Positions 1 to 10,560 of a DNA stretch of 64,000 nt are shown piece by piece; within the stretch, counting starts at the first letter, position 1, and each line of letters begins with the position of its first letter. Source of the DNA: Hemerocallis citrina (Eukaryota; Streptophyta; Magnoliopsida; Asparagales; Asphodelaceae); assembly GCA_017893485.1 (NCBI GenBank), contig JACEHZ010000374.1:960001-1024000 (forward strand), given 5' to 3'. Under the pieces are notes generated by a model. That model searched no databases. It was not told the DNA's origin and saw only the letters and a program-made list of their open reading frames with translations. The translations under genes were made by a program, and so were the position numbers.

Positions 1-346
1 GGAGCCAACGAGTTCGATGGGAAGAGACCGAGGTTTGGAACCATCAGCTCGAGCCCCAGCATATGAAGTAGTTTGCTCGTATCAGCGGCAGGTCATTGAC
101 CGTTAAAACACTTTACGTCTTGTCTATCTGAATCTTTGGTCAACTCGGTGAAGAAGGTTGCACCTCATACCGAACCAAGTCTTCGACATCATCCAGATAC
201 ATCCTAATGGATCCCGGATGCTGAAGATAAGGGACATCGAGCCCATATTCTGGGAGAAACACATCAGGCTATTCCGTACTGTATGGAAGGGTCCACTTCA
301 TCCTCCTTCCTCGAATGCGAGGAGCCTTTGGAGGGCGACGGCATCG

Positions 347-721
347 TCAACGGTTTAAGATAAGGGGGGCGCCCGACGGGCCAACTTCCATAACCTCGTC
401 CTCACCCTCATCACCAACCCCTCTTCTAATAGCGTCATCCACGTCTCGATTGGTATCTCCAGTTTCCTCCACCTCGACCTCCACATCATGATCAGTATCT
501 CCAGTTTCCTCCACCTCGACCAGGTTACCCTCATCAACCACCTCTGCCACCTCTACCTCTCCGTCCGAATCGCTCGACTTCACTATAAACGGCTTAAGAC
601 TGCAGAGCGGATGGACTTCGAAGATCTTCTCACTCGTTGCCCGGGACGAGGAGTCGGAAAGGCGATCCCCATCAACCTGACCAAAAATGAATGCAGTAGA
701 ACCGAACTGAGTCCTCGACAT
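347..721 (-). pseudogene. N-terminal part of the antisense accessory gene of the Tat element
   Basis: A 124-residue ORF, antisense to the element. It begins MSRTQFGS, very like MSRAQSGS of the antisense ORF at 44282, and shares the later block LKPFIVKSSDSDGE (compare LRVRKPFVVQSSNSEE). It is very acidic with repeated VEVEETGDT units around residues 60-90. It ends in a stop at 347; the sequence from 346 to 1 continues the region but no open frame of the Transposase_28-like domain is preserved. It is therefore the first part of a decayed gene. Function unknown; homology to the 44 kb ORF is the only functional clue. Confidence 0.6.
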
Positions 722-860
722 AATATTAAAAATACTAACCTGTTATCGTTGCCGAAAAGTACGTCGTAAAGCTATTCATCGGTTACTAAACAGTTCCTAG
801 AGAGAGAAGCTTTGCAAATTAGAGAGAGAAAGCAAAGTGAAAAATGATAAGGGAGTGAAG

Positions 861-868
861 AATATATA
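861..868 (-). promoter_or_regulatory. TATA box and pyrimidine-rich leader of the antisense gene
   Basis: On the minus strand TATATATT is followed by TTCACT, a TCACTTT stretch, and two CTTTCTCTCTCTA / CTTCTCTCTCTAG tracts before the ATG at 721, about 147 bp downstream. The antisense gene at 44282 has the same layout with TATATATA 153 bp before its ATG. Conservation between two diverged elements argues for a working RNA polymerase II promoter. Confidence 0.5.
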
Positions 869-1029
869 GGCAGAAAATGTCACCTCGATATCCCCAAACA
901 ATCTTAGCCACCCCAATTTAGATCATCTAAATCTAACGGTGGATAAGATTTAGACGCTTTAATTTTCACAACCGTGACATCAACATCACAAGTGCAACCC
1001 ATGTATCTGCTGCAATCACAGTAAACAGC

Positions 1030-2143
1030 TGGCAGCAAGCTTTGCTCAAAAGTTTCACCAAGTACGCAATGCTCGATGCTCGGCATGCACCTCGAGCTAG
1101 CAGCAAGTTTTCTCACAAAGCACATAACACTTGATGCTCGGCATGCACCTCAAGCTAGCAGCAGGCTTTCTCATAAAGTGCACACTGCTCGATACTCGAC
1201 ATGCACCTCGAGCTAGCAACAAGCTTTCTCATAAAGCACACAATGCTCGACGCTCGGCATGCACCTCGAGCTAGCAGCAAAGCTTTCGTACAAAGCACCC
1301 AATGCTCGATGCTCGGCATGCACCTCGAGCTAGCAGCAAGCTTTCTCACAAAGCACACAATGCTCAACACTTGACATGCACCTCGAGCAAGCAGCAAGCT
1401 TCCTCACAAAGCACACAACGCTCGACGCTCGACATGCACCTCGAGCTAGTAGCAAGCTTTGTTACAAAGTGCACAATGCCCGATGCTCGACATGAACCTC
1501 GAGCTAGTAGCAAGTCTTCTCACAAAGCACACAACGCTCGATGCTCAACATGCACCTCAAGCTAGCAGCCGGCTTTCTCACAAAATGCATAACGCTCATG
1601 CTCGGCATACACCTCGATCTAGCAGCAAGCTTTCTCACAAAACATACAACGCTCGATGCTCGGCATGCACCTCGAGCTAACAGCAAGCTTTCTCACAAAA
1701 CACACAATGCTTGGCGCTCGACATGCACTTTGAGCTAGCAGCAAGTCTTCTTACAAAGTACACAACACTCGACGCTCGGCATGCACCTCAGCTAGCAGCA
1801 AGCTTTCTCACAAAGCACACAACAATCGACGCTCGGCATGCACCTTGAGTTAGCAGCAAGCTTTCTCACAAAGCGCACAATACTCGACTCCACATCGACC
1901 TCAAGCTAGCAATAAGCCTTCTTACAAAGCACACAATACTTAATGCTCAGCATGCACCTCGAACTAGTAGCAGGCTTTCTCATAAAGCTCACAACGCTCG
2001 ACGCTCGGTATGCACCTCGAGCTAGCAGTAAGCTTTCTCACAAAACGCACAATGCTCGACGCTCGGTATGCACCTTGAGCTAGCAGCAAGCTTTCTCACA
2101 AAGTACACAACGCTCAACATTCGGCATGCACCTCGAGCTAGCT
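1030..2143. repeat. Tandem array, about 57-58 bp unit, about 19 copies
   Basis: Imperfect tandem repeats of a unit containing GCTCGGCATGCACCTCGAGC and GCAAGCTTTCTCACAAAG. It lies between the antisense gene promoter and the 3' LTR. Read on the minus strand the unit has GAGAAAGCT, then GCTCGA, then GAGC at the same spacing as the 87-bp units at 41.2-43.3 kb, so the arrays look homologous although the unit length differs. The many short ORFs across it are by-products of the repeat and not genes. Confidence 0.9.
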
Positions 2144-2317
2144 ATCAGTTGTTTCGACCCGCTTGGCACTCGGGGGTCGGAGCTTGGTGTCGCAGAGCTC
2201 GGTCTCAACCTCATGTCCCTCCTTGCGGTGATCTTCAGCTCTATTCCTATGCGAACTATCGACTAATCTTCTCACAAAACTGGACTACTCCTCAACAGCT
2301 AGTACATACAACGCTCT

Positions 2318-2333
2318 AGGAGTGAGGGGCCTA
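2318..2333 (+). other. Polypurine tract of the left Tat element
   Basis: AGGAGTGAGGGGCCTA lies immediately before the TG that opens the LTR. The first 13 bases equal the polypurine tract of the 40.5-53.4 kb element. It would prime plus-strand DNA synthesis in the retrotransposon cycle. Confidence 0.75.
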
Positions 2334-2816
2334 TGATGTGGGTAAGAAATCCAGTTCAATATAAGCCGTTTGATCCCCTCAGGATCCGTAACTCCCCGAT
2401 CATCAGATTTGTTAATCCTATGGGCCTCCTGCTGGTCCAGCTCACCAAACAGGTTCATGGGAGAGAGTCAACCCGACCCATTAAGGTTAGGGTTGACCTC
2501 TCTTTGCCTATAAATACCATACCCCCTCTCCACTCTAAATGTAATGAACTTTTCTCACCTGAACCCTAGCTTTCCTTACTTCCAATGACTGATTAGATCG
2601 TCGGATGGTCTGCCACCGGGATCTCTCCTAGTGTTTCTAGGCTTTGTGCAGGTATTCAGGGGCAGCCAGCTACCAGCAGCATCACCTCTCTTGCTCCAGA
2701 CAAAATCTCCATCTCAGATCCAAATCTGCAGCTGAGATCTGTCTCAGACCTGTCTCTTCCACTATAAATAGCAAGAGTTCACATCCGTTACTTGCACCAC
2801 TAAATCAGCAGCATCA
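2334..2816 (+). repeat. 3' LTR of the left Tat element (483 bp)
   Basis: It begins TGATGTGGGT after the polypurine tract and ends AGCAGCATCA; the related LTR at 52924-53430 ends ACTGCATCA in element orientation. A TATA box (TATAAATA, 2509-2516) lies at the same relative place as in that LTR. Downstream come CTGCCACCGGGA and TTTGTGCAGGTA, shared with it. The 5' partner lies outside the window, so the target duplication cannot be tested. Confidence 0.75.
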
Positions 2817-3133
2817 TATCTATAAAATGGCAAAGGACCTTTAAATCTATCAAAAAACAATGCCCCTTATATGCCTTCTTTGATTCTGGAGAAGATCGAA
2901 TAGGCCACAGATCCCAAGAAGATCCAAAGAAACCCTTGCGCCATTTCTCCAAATTAAGAGGCATATGCCCAAGTCGATCTGAAGTTTTTATTTTCGGAAT
3001 TAAAGCAGAAAAGAGTACTTTAGTACTTCTAATAGTATTTATTTGAGAGAATGACAAAAGTCATGGAGCTCGCTCTACTTATGTAGATTGTGTGGTTATC
3101 ATTTGATGAAGAGACCAGTAGTTTTACTACTTA
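2817..3133. other. Unassigned sequence between LTR and MITE
   Basis: No credible gene, LTR or repeat was recognised in these 317 bp. The short open frames have no recognisable domain. Confidence 0.5.
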
Positions 3134-3578
3134 GAGCATCCACAGTGGGGTTTCTTACTTTTTGGCAAATTGAGAAGAATAGGAATGGAATTGAGTATAA
3201 GAGCTGCAGTCATATTTGCCAAAAAAAAAAAAAAAATAACTGGGAAGACCTCGGACGGGACATCATGTCCCGGCCGATCAATGATCAAACGGGACATGAT
3301 GTCCCGTTGGAGGTGTTTCCCAATTTTTTTTTTGCAAAATTCGGCAAGGACGATACATCATGTATCGTCCGAGCCATTAAAAAAAAAAAAAAAGCAACGA
3401 GACATCATGTATCGTCCTCTATATTTCTATATTCGCTGCGCGACTTCTCAAATATGAGAATGCACTGTAGATCGTTTGCTATTTTTTGAGAAAATAGCAA
3501 ACGACTACAGAGCTCAATTCTCATATTATTCTCAAAATATGAGAATATGAGAATTATGAGAAACGACTGTGGATGCTC
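3134..3578. mobile_element. MITE, PIF/Harbinger-type, with internal palindromes
   Basis: 445 bp bounded by terminal inverted repeats beginning GAGCATCCACAGT and ending ACTGTGGATGCTC, flanked by the 3-bp duplication TTA (3131-3133 and 3579-3581). TTA duplication points to the PIF/Harbinger superfamily. Inside lie exact palindromes such as CGGGACATCATGTCCCG (3256-3272) and CGGGACATGATGTCCCG (3290-3306), and a longer one at 3348-3370. A second family member is at 54049-54674. It has no coding capacity. Confidence 0.8.
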
Positions 3579-3840
3579 TTAGCAGTTAAATTCTTAAGTT
3601 AACAAAATCTTAACCAGGATGATGGTATTTGGTTTATCCAATTTCTTGTCTGCAGCAAAACCTTAACTGATCACACCTGTCATCACTTGAACTACTCCCA
3701 TCTCTTAGGTATCAGGCTTGTTACATGTTAAGACAAAACCATCCTTCAAATTTTCCACAAATTCCGAACAAGTCCTTTCTTCTATGTGGATTAGATAGGT
3801 CTTTCTGTTTTGGAAATTATTCTAGAAAACATGAATTTAG

Positions 3841-3970
3841 TTTCATGCTAGACCTAGTTTATGAATCATACATAATTAAATTTAATTTCATGTTAGACCT
3901 AGTTTTTGAATCATACATAATTAAATTTAATTTCTTGCTAGACCTAGTTTCTGAATCATATAAATTAGAA
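3841..3970. repeat. 45-bp tandem repeat, about 2.8 copies
   Basis: Units start at 3841, 3886 and 3931 and contain CTAGACCTAGTTT and GAATCATA. The unit is divisible by three, which creates an apparent 15-residue protein repeat. No gene context supports that ORF. Confidence 0.85.
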
Positions 3971-4510
3971 CTACTTTAGATAAAATATACAATTATATAT
4001 ACAAACAAACATTCTATTTGTCCATAGTTTAGAATTATATATCATGTACCTCAAGTCGTTAGATAGTAGTATCAAAAAAAATATACACGTGCTATATAGT
4101 ATTGTGTTGGTTATGTCATGTTGGCTATTTAACTTAAACCCCGCTAGAGTTATATATTTGGAGTCAATGAAAATTGAGTTGAGTTGAAAATTTCAAAACT
4201 ACAGCTTGCTAAATAAGAGGATTTGGATTTTCATAGAACTTGAACGATCAAATCATTAAGTATCATTCAATTCCATTAACAAGCAATAACACAACATACA
4301 CAAGACCACTGACAGGCACACCACAAAAGTATTGCCTGGTCCACGCAACAAACCTGGGCATGAGAATCTACTATAAAACAGACGCCAGAAAATTTTGGAG
4401 AATTCTAACTCGAATTTGGCTAATTCAGTGTTGGTTATCAAAAGAGAGGAATCGAATGTAATTCATGGCACATGCAGTGATATCACATGGTGACCGGAAG
4501 AACTTCAACC

Positions 4511-4610
4511 AAGTGTGTGTATACTTACTACATGAATCTAAGTTTTCTTGACTCAATACCAAGTGTGTGTATACTTACTACATGAATCTAAGTTTTCTTG
4601 ACTCAATACC
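4511..4610. repeat. Perfect 50-bp tandem duplication
   Basis: 4511-4560 and 4561-4610 are identical, starting AAGTGTGTGTATACTTACTA. A partial third unit (GTGAATCTAAGTT) follows. It lies about 0.9 kb upstream of the AGL6 start codon. Perfect identity implies a recent event. Confidence 0.95.
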
Positions 4611-5447
4611 ACGTGAATCTAAGTTACTGTTTACTAGATTAATATCCAAAGCAAGAAGACCTAGGGCCTTTTTTTTTGTGAACTTAAAAAGATGAAAGGA
4701 CTTGATAGGAATTTGTACAAATGATGAAGGCTGGTGGGGTCCACAAAGTATATATACATCCCTGATACCTAAAAAAGTGCTGCTACTAGATCAAGTGACG
4801 ACATGTATATAACCCTAGCTGTTAAGGTTTTAGCAGCACCCAAAAGCCCTAAAAACCATCATCAATTAAAGCCATATCATAACAGTAATATAATCCAATA
4901 AAATACATAATCTACTTATCACATTTCGACACGTGTCTTGTCAGTGGTACTCTTTCCCTCCTTTAATTCGACGTAACATTGATATAAGCAGTGAAAACAA
5001 CAGGGTAATATCCAACAACAACAAGTACCCTCTCTATGGACCACTCTCTATTTCTTTCTTAATTTAAACTCATTTTTTTCTTCTTCTTCTAAGAATAAAT
5101 TCAGCATATTTTCGAGTTGGGATTAAGTGTAGGTGTAGGTGTAGGTGTAGGTTATTGAGTAGAGTCGTAGTGTAGATTTTTTGGGGAAAGTCAAGAAGAG
5201 AAGGAAACCATTTTGATATAAGAAGTGGGGAACATACCATAGGAATTTTCAGAAAAAAGTTGTTGTAAAACAAGAATAACATTTACAGGATAAAAACTAG
5301 AAACTCAGAAATTAATTTGATCCCAAAAAAAAAAAAAAGAGGAAAAGCAATTGTTACCATCCACAGTGTCCCCTCCTCCTCTAATATTATTCTCCTTTCT
5401 CTCCCTTTATTTGCATCCCTCTCTTTTTCTTCATCTGCTTGAGATAG

Positions 5448-5486
<39 letters not shown>
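4611..5486 (+). promoter_or_regulatory. AGL6: Proximal upstream region and 5' leader of the AGL6-like gene
   Basis: This is the sequence directly before the MADS-box start codon. Visible elements are a perfect G-box palindrome GACACGTGTC (4928-4937), a short GTGTAG-type hexamer repeat (about 5127-5152), and a (GA)18 tract (5451-5486) that runs straight into the ATG. GA-rich leaders are known binding targets of plant BPC/GAGA-binding proteins, including at homeotic genes. The transcription start is not resolved and no clear CArG box was identified. Confidence 0.5.
5451..5486 (+). repeat. (GA)18 microsatellite at the AGL6 start codon
   Basis: Eighteen uninterrupted GA units end exactly at the A of the ATG at 5487. 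They are presumably transcribed as part of the 5' leader. Length polymorphism is likely. Confidence 0.95.
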
Positions 5487-5489
<3 letters not shown>

Positions 5490-5668
5490 GGAAGAGGGAG
5501 GGTAGAATTGAAGAGGATCGAGAACAAGATTAACCGACAAGTGACTTTCTCGAAGAGGAGGAATGGGCTGCTCAAAAAGGCTTACGAGCTTTCGGTGCTT
5601 TGCGATGCCGAGGTTGCGCTCATTGTCTTCTCTAGTAGAGGCAAGCTCTATGAATTTGGAAGTGCTGG
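5487..5668 (+). CDS. AGL6: AGL6-like MADS-box transcription factor, exon 1 (MADS domain)
   Basis: Exon 1 encodes a complete 60-residue MADS domain ([20 protein letters not shown] onward, with [20 protein letters not shown], then [14 protein letters not shown]). MADS domains bind CArG boxes as dimers in the nucleus. FSKRR rather than FAKRR, plus LYEFGSAG, fits the AGL6 subfamily rather than SEPALLATA. The exon ends GCTGG before the donor GTAATT, in phase 2. Its 182 bp plus exon 2 (79 bp) give 87 codons exactly. AGL6 proteins act in floral organ identity and meristem determinacy (family knowledge). The ATG is directly preceded by the (GA)18 tract. Confidence 0.93.
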
Positions 5669-7454
5669 GTAATTTTTTCAAATTTTTTAATCTCTTTTTC
5701 TACCTTTTCATGGCTTGGGTTTTTGATAATTAAGTGGTAGATGAGATCTGTTGGTTTTTTTTTCTCTTATGAAGAAAACGACAGAGTTTTGCCATCCTTT
5801 TTGTTAATAAGAAAATATTAAAGATCTACTGGTTAATTTACTACTTGATGAATAATCACTTATCGTATGGTGTTTAGTTGATAACAAACCCTAGACCAAC
5901 TTTTGATTCTTTTCTGTTTCTTTTTCTTTCTTTTTTTTTCTTGGGCTTTGAAGTGATATAGTACAGGTTATCAAAGAAAAGAAAAATTTGTTCTTTCCAC
6001 TTTTATGGACTGAAACATTAGCTAGTTTCCTTAAGTTTATTTGTTTATTTATTCTCTTCTTCATGTGCCATTTGTCTGGTTTATTTTGTCATGGATCTCA
6101 GTTATAATTGCTTTGATATAATAAGGTTTTTTTTTTTTTTATACGTATAATCGCTTGGTTGTATATTTTTCTTAACTTTGTTTGCATATTCTTTCACCAA
6201 AATGGAATAAATGTTAAAGAAACGCTAACCCATATTGTATATGGGGATGTTTCTTGTTTTGGGAAAGCTTGGAGATGGTCATTCCATGCTTGTACTTTTT
6301 CCTCCTTTATTTCTTTCTCTGCCCTTTGCTGCCTCTTATTGCTTTGCTTCAGTTTCATCATTTTTTTTTTAAATAATAAGAATTACTATAAATTTAAGGG
6401 AAGAGTTTCCTTTTGGTAGACTTGGGTGTCTTTTTGCTCATTAATAATCTAAAAGAAAAAAAGGATATATTTCATGATGTATATATGATCTTTTAAACTG
6501 AAAACCATTTCCCCCTTAATTAATTTATTAATTTTAAAAAAAGGATAAATTTAAAACAATGTAGCCTAATAAAATACAAATGTTATTTTCCATGGTATAG
6601 ATCTTTATACATTTGAGAGCATTTTTATCCTTAAAAAAAGTATGATTTAATTCAGTCTGAAAAATGAGTATGAAGTGAACTCTCAGGTCACATCCACTGA
6701 AGTTCCTCTTTTTGATGTTTTATTCAATGTCAGGTCAAGTATAATAATCATTTTAGAATTTTTTTTTGTCAAATAATAATATTTGAAAATGTTTAGAAAA
6801 ACAATCTTAGTTGTAGTTCACTTTTTACTAACAGATTCTCAGTCTCACCCAAATCATGTCAAGCTAAATCACAATATTTTTGTTTCCATTCACCTGACCT
6901 GATAAAATTTTCTTCTTCAACCATGCTTTTCAGAATTTTTGATTTTCTTTCTTCCTTAAAATCTGTGTTAAAATGTGATGTTTTGTTTGATCCCTCAAAA
7001 TTTTGAGGTAGGCAGTAAATTTGACAAATTAATATCACAAAATTTGAGAAAGAATCCATAGTCTTCATAAAGAGTTAAAATAAGGCAATCCAAAATACTT
7101 ACAGGAAAGCTATATATGAAAGAAAAAGGGAGAGTACATAATAGAGCAATACTTCTCTAACAAGCAAAATTGAAGATCATAAATTCAAGGAAACTTGCTT
7201 GGTAATTGTTTGGAGCACATGCATGCAGAATATTGTATAATTACTTCTAAGTTTCAGACATTGTATTGGGATCAGATTGTGCATTATACTTGACCATGCC
7301 TAAATTTCTGTCCTTCTATTAAGCATTCATCTATATTTGTTGGGGGTAATCACAAGAAGAACGAATCTTATCCTGTAATGCCTCAAGCAACTGCATTTTC
7401 TACTGAGCCATATTTCCGCACCAAATAATTTTCAGATGTTTATACTATGGTTCA

Positions 7455-8008
7455 TGTTGGGAAAACAAGATTTTTCCGGTTTGAGTTGAAATGAGAAGTG
7501 GCAAGAGAGAATAAAAAATAAAAAAATTGAGCAAGATTTAACGAGGTTCGGCCTAGTAGTAGCCTAGGTCCTCTCTCCCCTTCACCAGTTTCACTAGTAG
7601 GAAATATAATTAGAAATGCTTCTTCTCAAGCTGATATAATATAGCTTGAGGTGTACAAATTTTTCTCTCACAATACACTTGAGATGATGGAATCTCACTT
7701 ACAAATTGGAATGTTTGTGTTGTTGTTCTTATTCTTGTCTATCTCTTGCTCCTCGTGCTCCTCTCATTTTATAGAAAATGTTTCTCTTGGTATCCCACCC
7801 CTCATCAATATTCTCCCATCTTCCTATGGTTTGAGAAGTTCATAAGGCATGCTAAATCATCTCCTAAGTTGTGGGAAATCAAAAAAGAAATATTGATAGA
7901 TCCAAAGTTAATCAGCATCACGGTACATGAGGCATCATTCAACCATGCATGAATAACTTATGTTGTAGACGAAGAGACTCTGAAGAATGTGACTGGACTT
8001 TCTCATCA
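7455..8008 (-). repeat. 3' LTR of the intron-1 Copia element (554 bp)
   Basis: TGTTGGGAAAAC to CTTTCTCATCA. It aligns along its length with 17574-18136. On the minus strand it is preceded by the purine-rich tract GTAGAGGGAGAT. Confidence 0.85.
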
Positions 8009-8860
8009 ATCTCCCTCTACAGCCTCATGATGGATGGGAGGTCATGTCTGCTAAGCTTCTGCAGAGCTCATGTTTTTCCTTTGGAGAAGCTTCATCATTA
8101 TATCTGATGAATTCCGACTTGTGTCAATCTTGACAATCTACATCAATCTATTCTTCAAAGAATATCGGATCAAATGATAGCGAACATTGATGTGCTTTGT
8201 CCTTGAGTGATATGTAGCATTTTTACTCAAGTTGATCGCGCTTTGACTATCATAGTGGAGGCTGAACTTCTCCTGCTTAATGGATAATTCCTTTAAGAAA
8301 TTCTTCATCGACAAAAGTTCCTTCCTAGCATCTATACCAGCTATGTATTCAGCTTTTGTAGTGGATATGGAAATAATCTTTTGCAACTTGGATTGCCACG
8401 ATAACCACCCCCTTGCAAAAGTGAACAATAATGTTGATGTAGACTTTTGGTTGTTGATATCACCTGTCATGTCAGAATCTGTGCATCCATCTAGAACTGG
8501 CTTTGCTCCCCCAAAACACAGACAATGTTTGGAGGTTCCTTTGAGTTATGTCAGGATCCACTTTACTGCTTTCTGATGATCTTCGTCAGGATTTGCAAGA
8601 AATCTGCTTACAACACCAACAACAAATGCTATGTTGGGCATTGTGCACACCTTGATGCACATCAAACTTCTGACAGCGGAGGCATATGTGATGTTCTTTA
8701 TTTCTTCTATCTTCTCTGTTGAAGGGCTTTGTTGTGAACTTAACTTAAGGTGAGCAGCAAGAGGTGTTGAGACTGCCTTGGAGTTCTTCATGTTGAACTT
8801 CTTAAGAACACACTCAATGTAACTTTCTTGTGATAGCCATAGCTTCTTTACCTTACTATC

Positions 8861-9973
8861 TGATAATGATAATAATAGCAGCAAATCAGGGTCGTACGAT
8901 TACAACACAGATATTAAAGATTCTACACGCAGATTAATAGTAATGGGTCTCTCTAACAGGTTCGGGTTTTCTTCAGATCATTAACAAAATATGTGTCGCT
9001 TTCCTACCCATTAAAAGCGACTGGGCCTACCAAGAGAGACGCCCGGTCCATGAGGGTTGTAAATCAAATCTCTTATCCCCATCAAAAGAGTAACCTATTC
9101 TATCTCTTAAGGGGAGAATCAACAGGAGATAACAGATTTATATCAATCTCCTAACTGTTTCAAGCATATAAATACTCTCTCCCCTCCCTCAGTCAGAAGA
9201 TAATCAAGAATTTCTCTCTCAGACTCTCATTCTCTCTCTGGTTCTGATTTGAGTGTCAGAGAGTCTGTCGCCGGGCCCCCCCTGGTGTTTCACGCTTTTT
9301 GCAAGTTCATCGGCCGTGTCAACAACCGTCGGATTCAAATCAAGGTACTCTTTCAATAATCCAAATCCAATCTCAGGAGCTCTAACCACTTTTTATGGTG
9401 ATGATCAATGATTAAGTATTTAGTAGTTTTCTTTAAAATATAAATTCACTTTCTGTTTGCTCTAGCATGGTATCGGGTCGGGTCGGGTCGGGTCGGGTCC
9501 TTCACTAACCGGACCCGGACTCGGTTCCCTACAGGTCCAAAAATTGGACTCGGACCCGGACCCGTGAGGACCGGATCCGGGTCCTATTAAAATATTCCTA
9601 CCCGTTCGAGTAGGAGCAGGAGTGCGAGCGGCGAGCGGAGGTGGCGAGTGGATGATTTAGAATAAAGGAGAGAAGTAAAAAACATGAGTTTTGGGTTTGG
9701 AAGAGGAAGATTTAGAATTGAGGAGGAAGGAGGGAAGGGATGATGAAAGAATATTTATTTTTATGTTGAATTTTTGGGTTTTTTAACGGGTCCGGGTCGG
9801 ATCTCTTTTGAGCGAACTCGGACCCGGACCCGAAAGTACAACGGGTCCCATTTTAGTACCCGGACCCGGATAGGCCGGGTCGGTTCCCGTCCAATGTCGG
9901 GTCCGGGTCGGATCCGGGTTTTGGGTATTTATACCAATGCTAGTTTGCTCCCACACCAAAATAAGCAACAACA
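8861..9973 (+). mobile_element. Solo LTR of a Tat-type Gypsy element, inside the Copia RT
   Basis: It starts TGATAATG and ends GCAACAACA and is flanked by the 5-bp duplication CTATC (8856-8860 and 9974-9978). It holds a TATA box (TATAAATA, 9167-9174), then GTCGCCGGG and GGTGTTTCACGC followed by TTTTTGCAAGTTC, comparable with the LTRs at 2334-2816 and 52924-53430. Without the nested hAT it is 625 bp. No internal domain is left, so LTR-LTR recombination is the likely origin. Confidence 0.75.
9463..9942. mobile_element. Non-autonomous hAT element inside the solo LTR
   Basis: 480 bp with an exact 8-bp duplication GTTTGCTC (9455-9462 and 9943-9950). Terminal inverted repeats start TAGCATGGTAT on the left and, read inward from the right, TAGCATTGGTAT. 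Near both ends lie stretches of repeated GGGTCGGGTC / CCGGACCC, typical of many plant hAT MITEs. No transposase is encoded. Confidence 0.85.
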
Positions 9974-10560
9974 CTATCATGAGAGATCTTCATTCCCAAA
10001 ATACATTGTGCTGGCCCTAAGTTCATCATATCAAATGACTTCTCAACTCCTTCTTTAACCTGTCAATTTTAGATTTATTTTTGCCAACCACAAGCATGTT
10101 GTCAACATATAGTGGGAGAATAATAAAATCATTTTCAGCAAAATTTTGAATGTAAACACAATGATCTGCAAATGTTCTTTTGTATCTATGGTCAAACATG
10201 AAAGAATCACTTCTTGTACCACTACAGAGGTGCCTCCTTGAGTCCATACAAGCTCTTTTTCAATTTGTAAACCAAGTGTTCCTTCCCCTTTACCTTAAAG
10301 CGCTTTGGTTTCTCCGTGTAGATCTTCTTCCAAGTCACCATGGAGAAAAACAATTTTCATATCTAACTGTTCAACTTCTAGGTCTAGAGATATAGCATGA
10401 CCTAAGATAACACAAACAAATGACATCTTCACAATAAGAGAGAAAATTTCATTATAGTTAATGCCCTGTTTCTAGCTAAAACCTTTTACCACTAAGCGAG
10501 CTTTGTACTTGACTTGACCTTATAGATCTAGTTATTCTTTAAAGCTTTCCTATAATATGG

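Larger units (their letters stand above)
1..2816 (+). mobile_element. 3' end of a Tat-lineage Ty3/Gypsy LTR retrotransposon
   Basis: The element runs off the left window edge, so gag-pol is not seen. What remains, in element orientation, is an antisense accessory ORF, a tandem repeat array, a polypurine tract and one LTR. The same order occurs, inverted, in the better preserved element at 40499-53430, and the polypurine tracts share the 13-mer AGGAGTGAGGGGC. LTRs of the two elements can be aligned around CTGCCACCGGGA and GTGCAGGTA. Antisense ORFs and tandem repeats between pol and the 3' LTR are known in Tat/Retand/Grande-type elements. Lineage assignment is by this architecture and by the related pol at 48-52 kb. 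Confidence 0.8.
8138..10400 (-). pseudogene. Copia RT and RNase H, interrupted
   Basis: Reading leftward, RT remnants lie at about 10400-9979 with LPLYVDNMLVVGKNKSKIDR (10247-10026); the catalytic YVDD box is degraded to YVDN. RT continues at 8855-8546 (KKLWLSQESYIECVLKKFNM), then RNase H at 8470-8138 with STTKAEYIA and NATYHSRTKHINVRYH. The gap between the two RT pieces is a solo LTR insertion with duplication CTATC. Several stops and frameshifts are present, so it is a dead copy. Confidence 0.8.

Noticed and set aside
158..358. 66-residue plus-strand ORF
   Set aside because: It overlaps the antisense accessory gene remnant and has no recognisable domain.
1155..1738. ORFs with repeated Cys-containing peptides
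   Set aside because: Translation artefact of the 57-bp repeats.
1030..2143. CRISPR-like or peptide-repeat array
   Set aside because: Units are contiguous and diverged without unique spacers of constant length, in a plant retrotransposon; it is a simple tandem array.
3725..3979. Protein with 15-residue repeats (MLDLVYESYIIKFNF)
   Set aside because: The 45-bp tandem repeat happens to be divisible by three; no gene context.
5487..5672. SEPALLATA-type gene
   Set aside because: FSKRR, FGSAG and the exon-2 block RYQRCSYTSQDATIAD fit AGL6 better than SEP1-4.
8280..8722. Plus-strand ORFs opposite Copia RNase H and RT
   Set aside because: Shadows of the minus-strand pol remnants.
9475..9500. Telomere-like or regulatory GGGTC repeat
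   Set aside because: It is the subterminal region of a hAT MITE with an exact 8-bp duplication.
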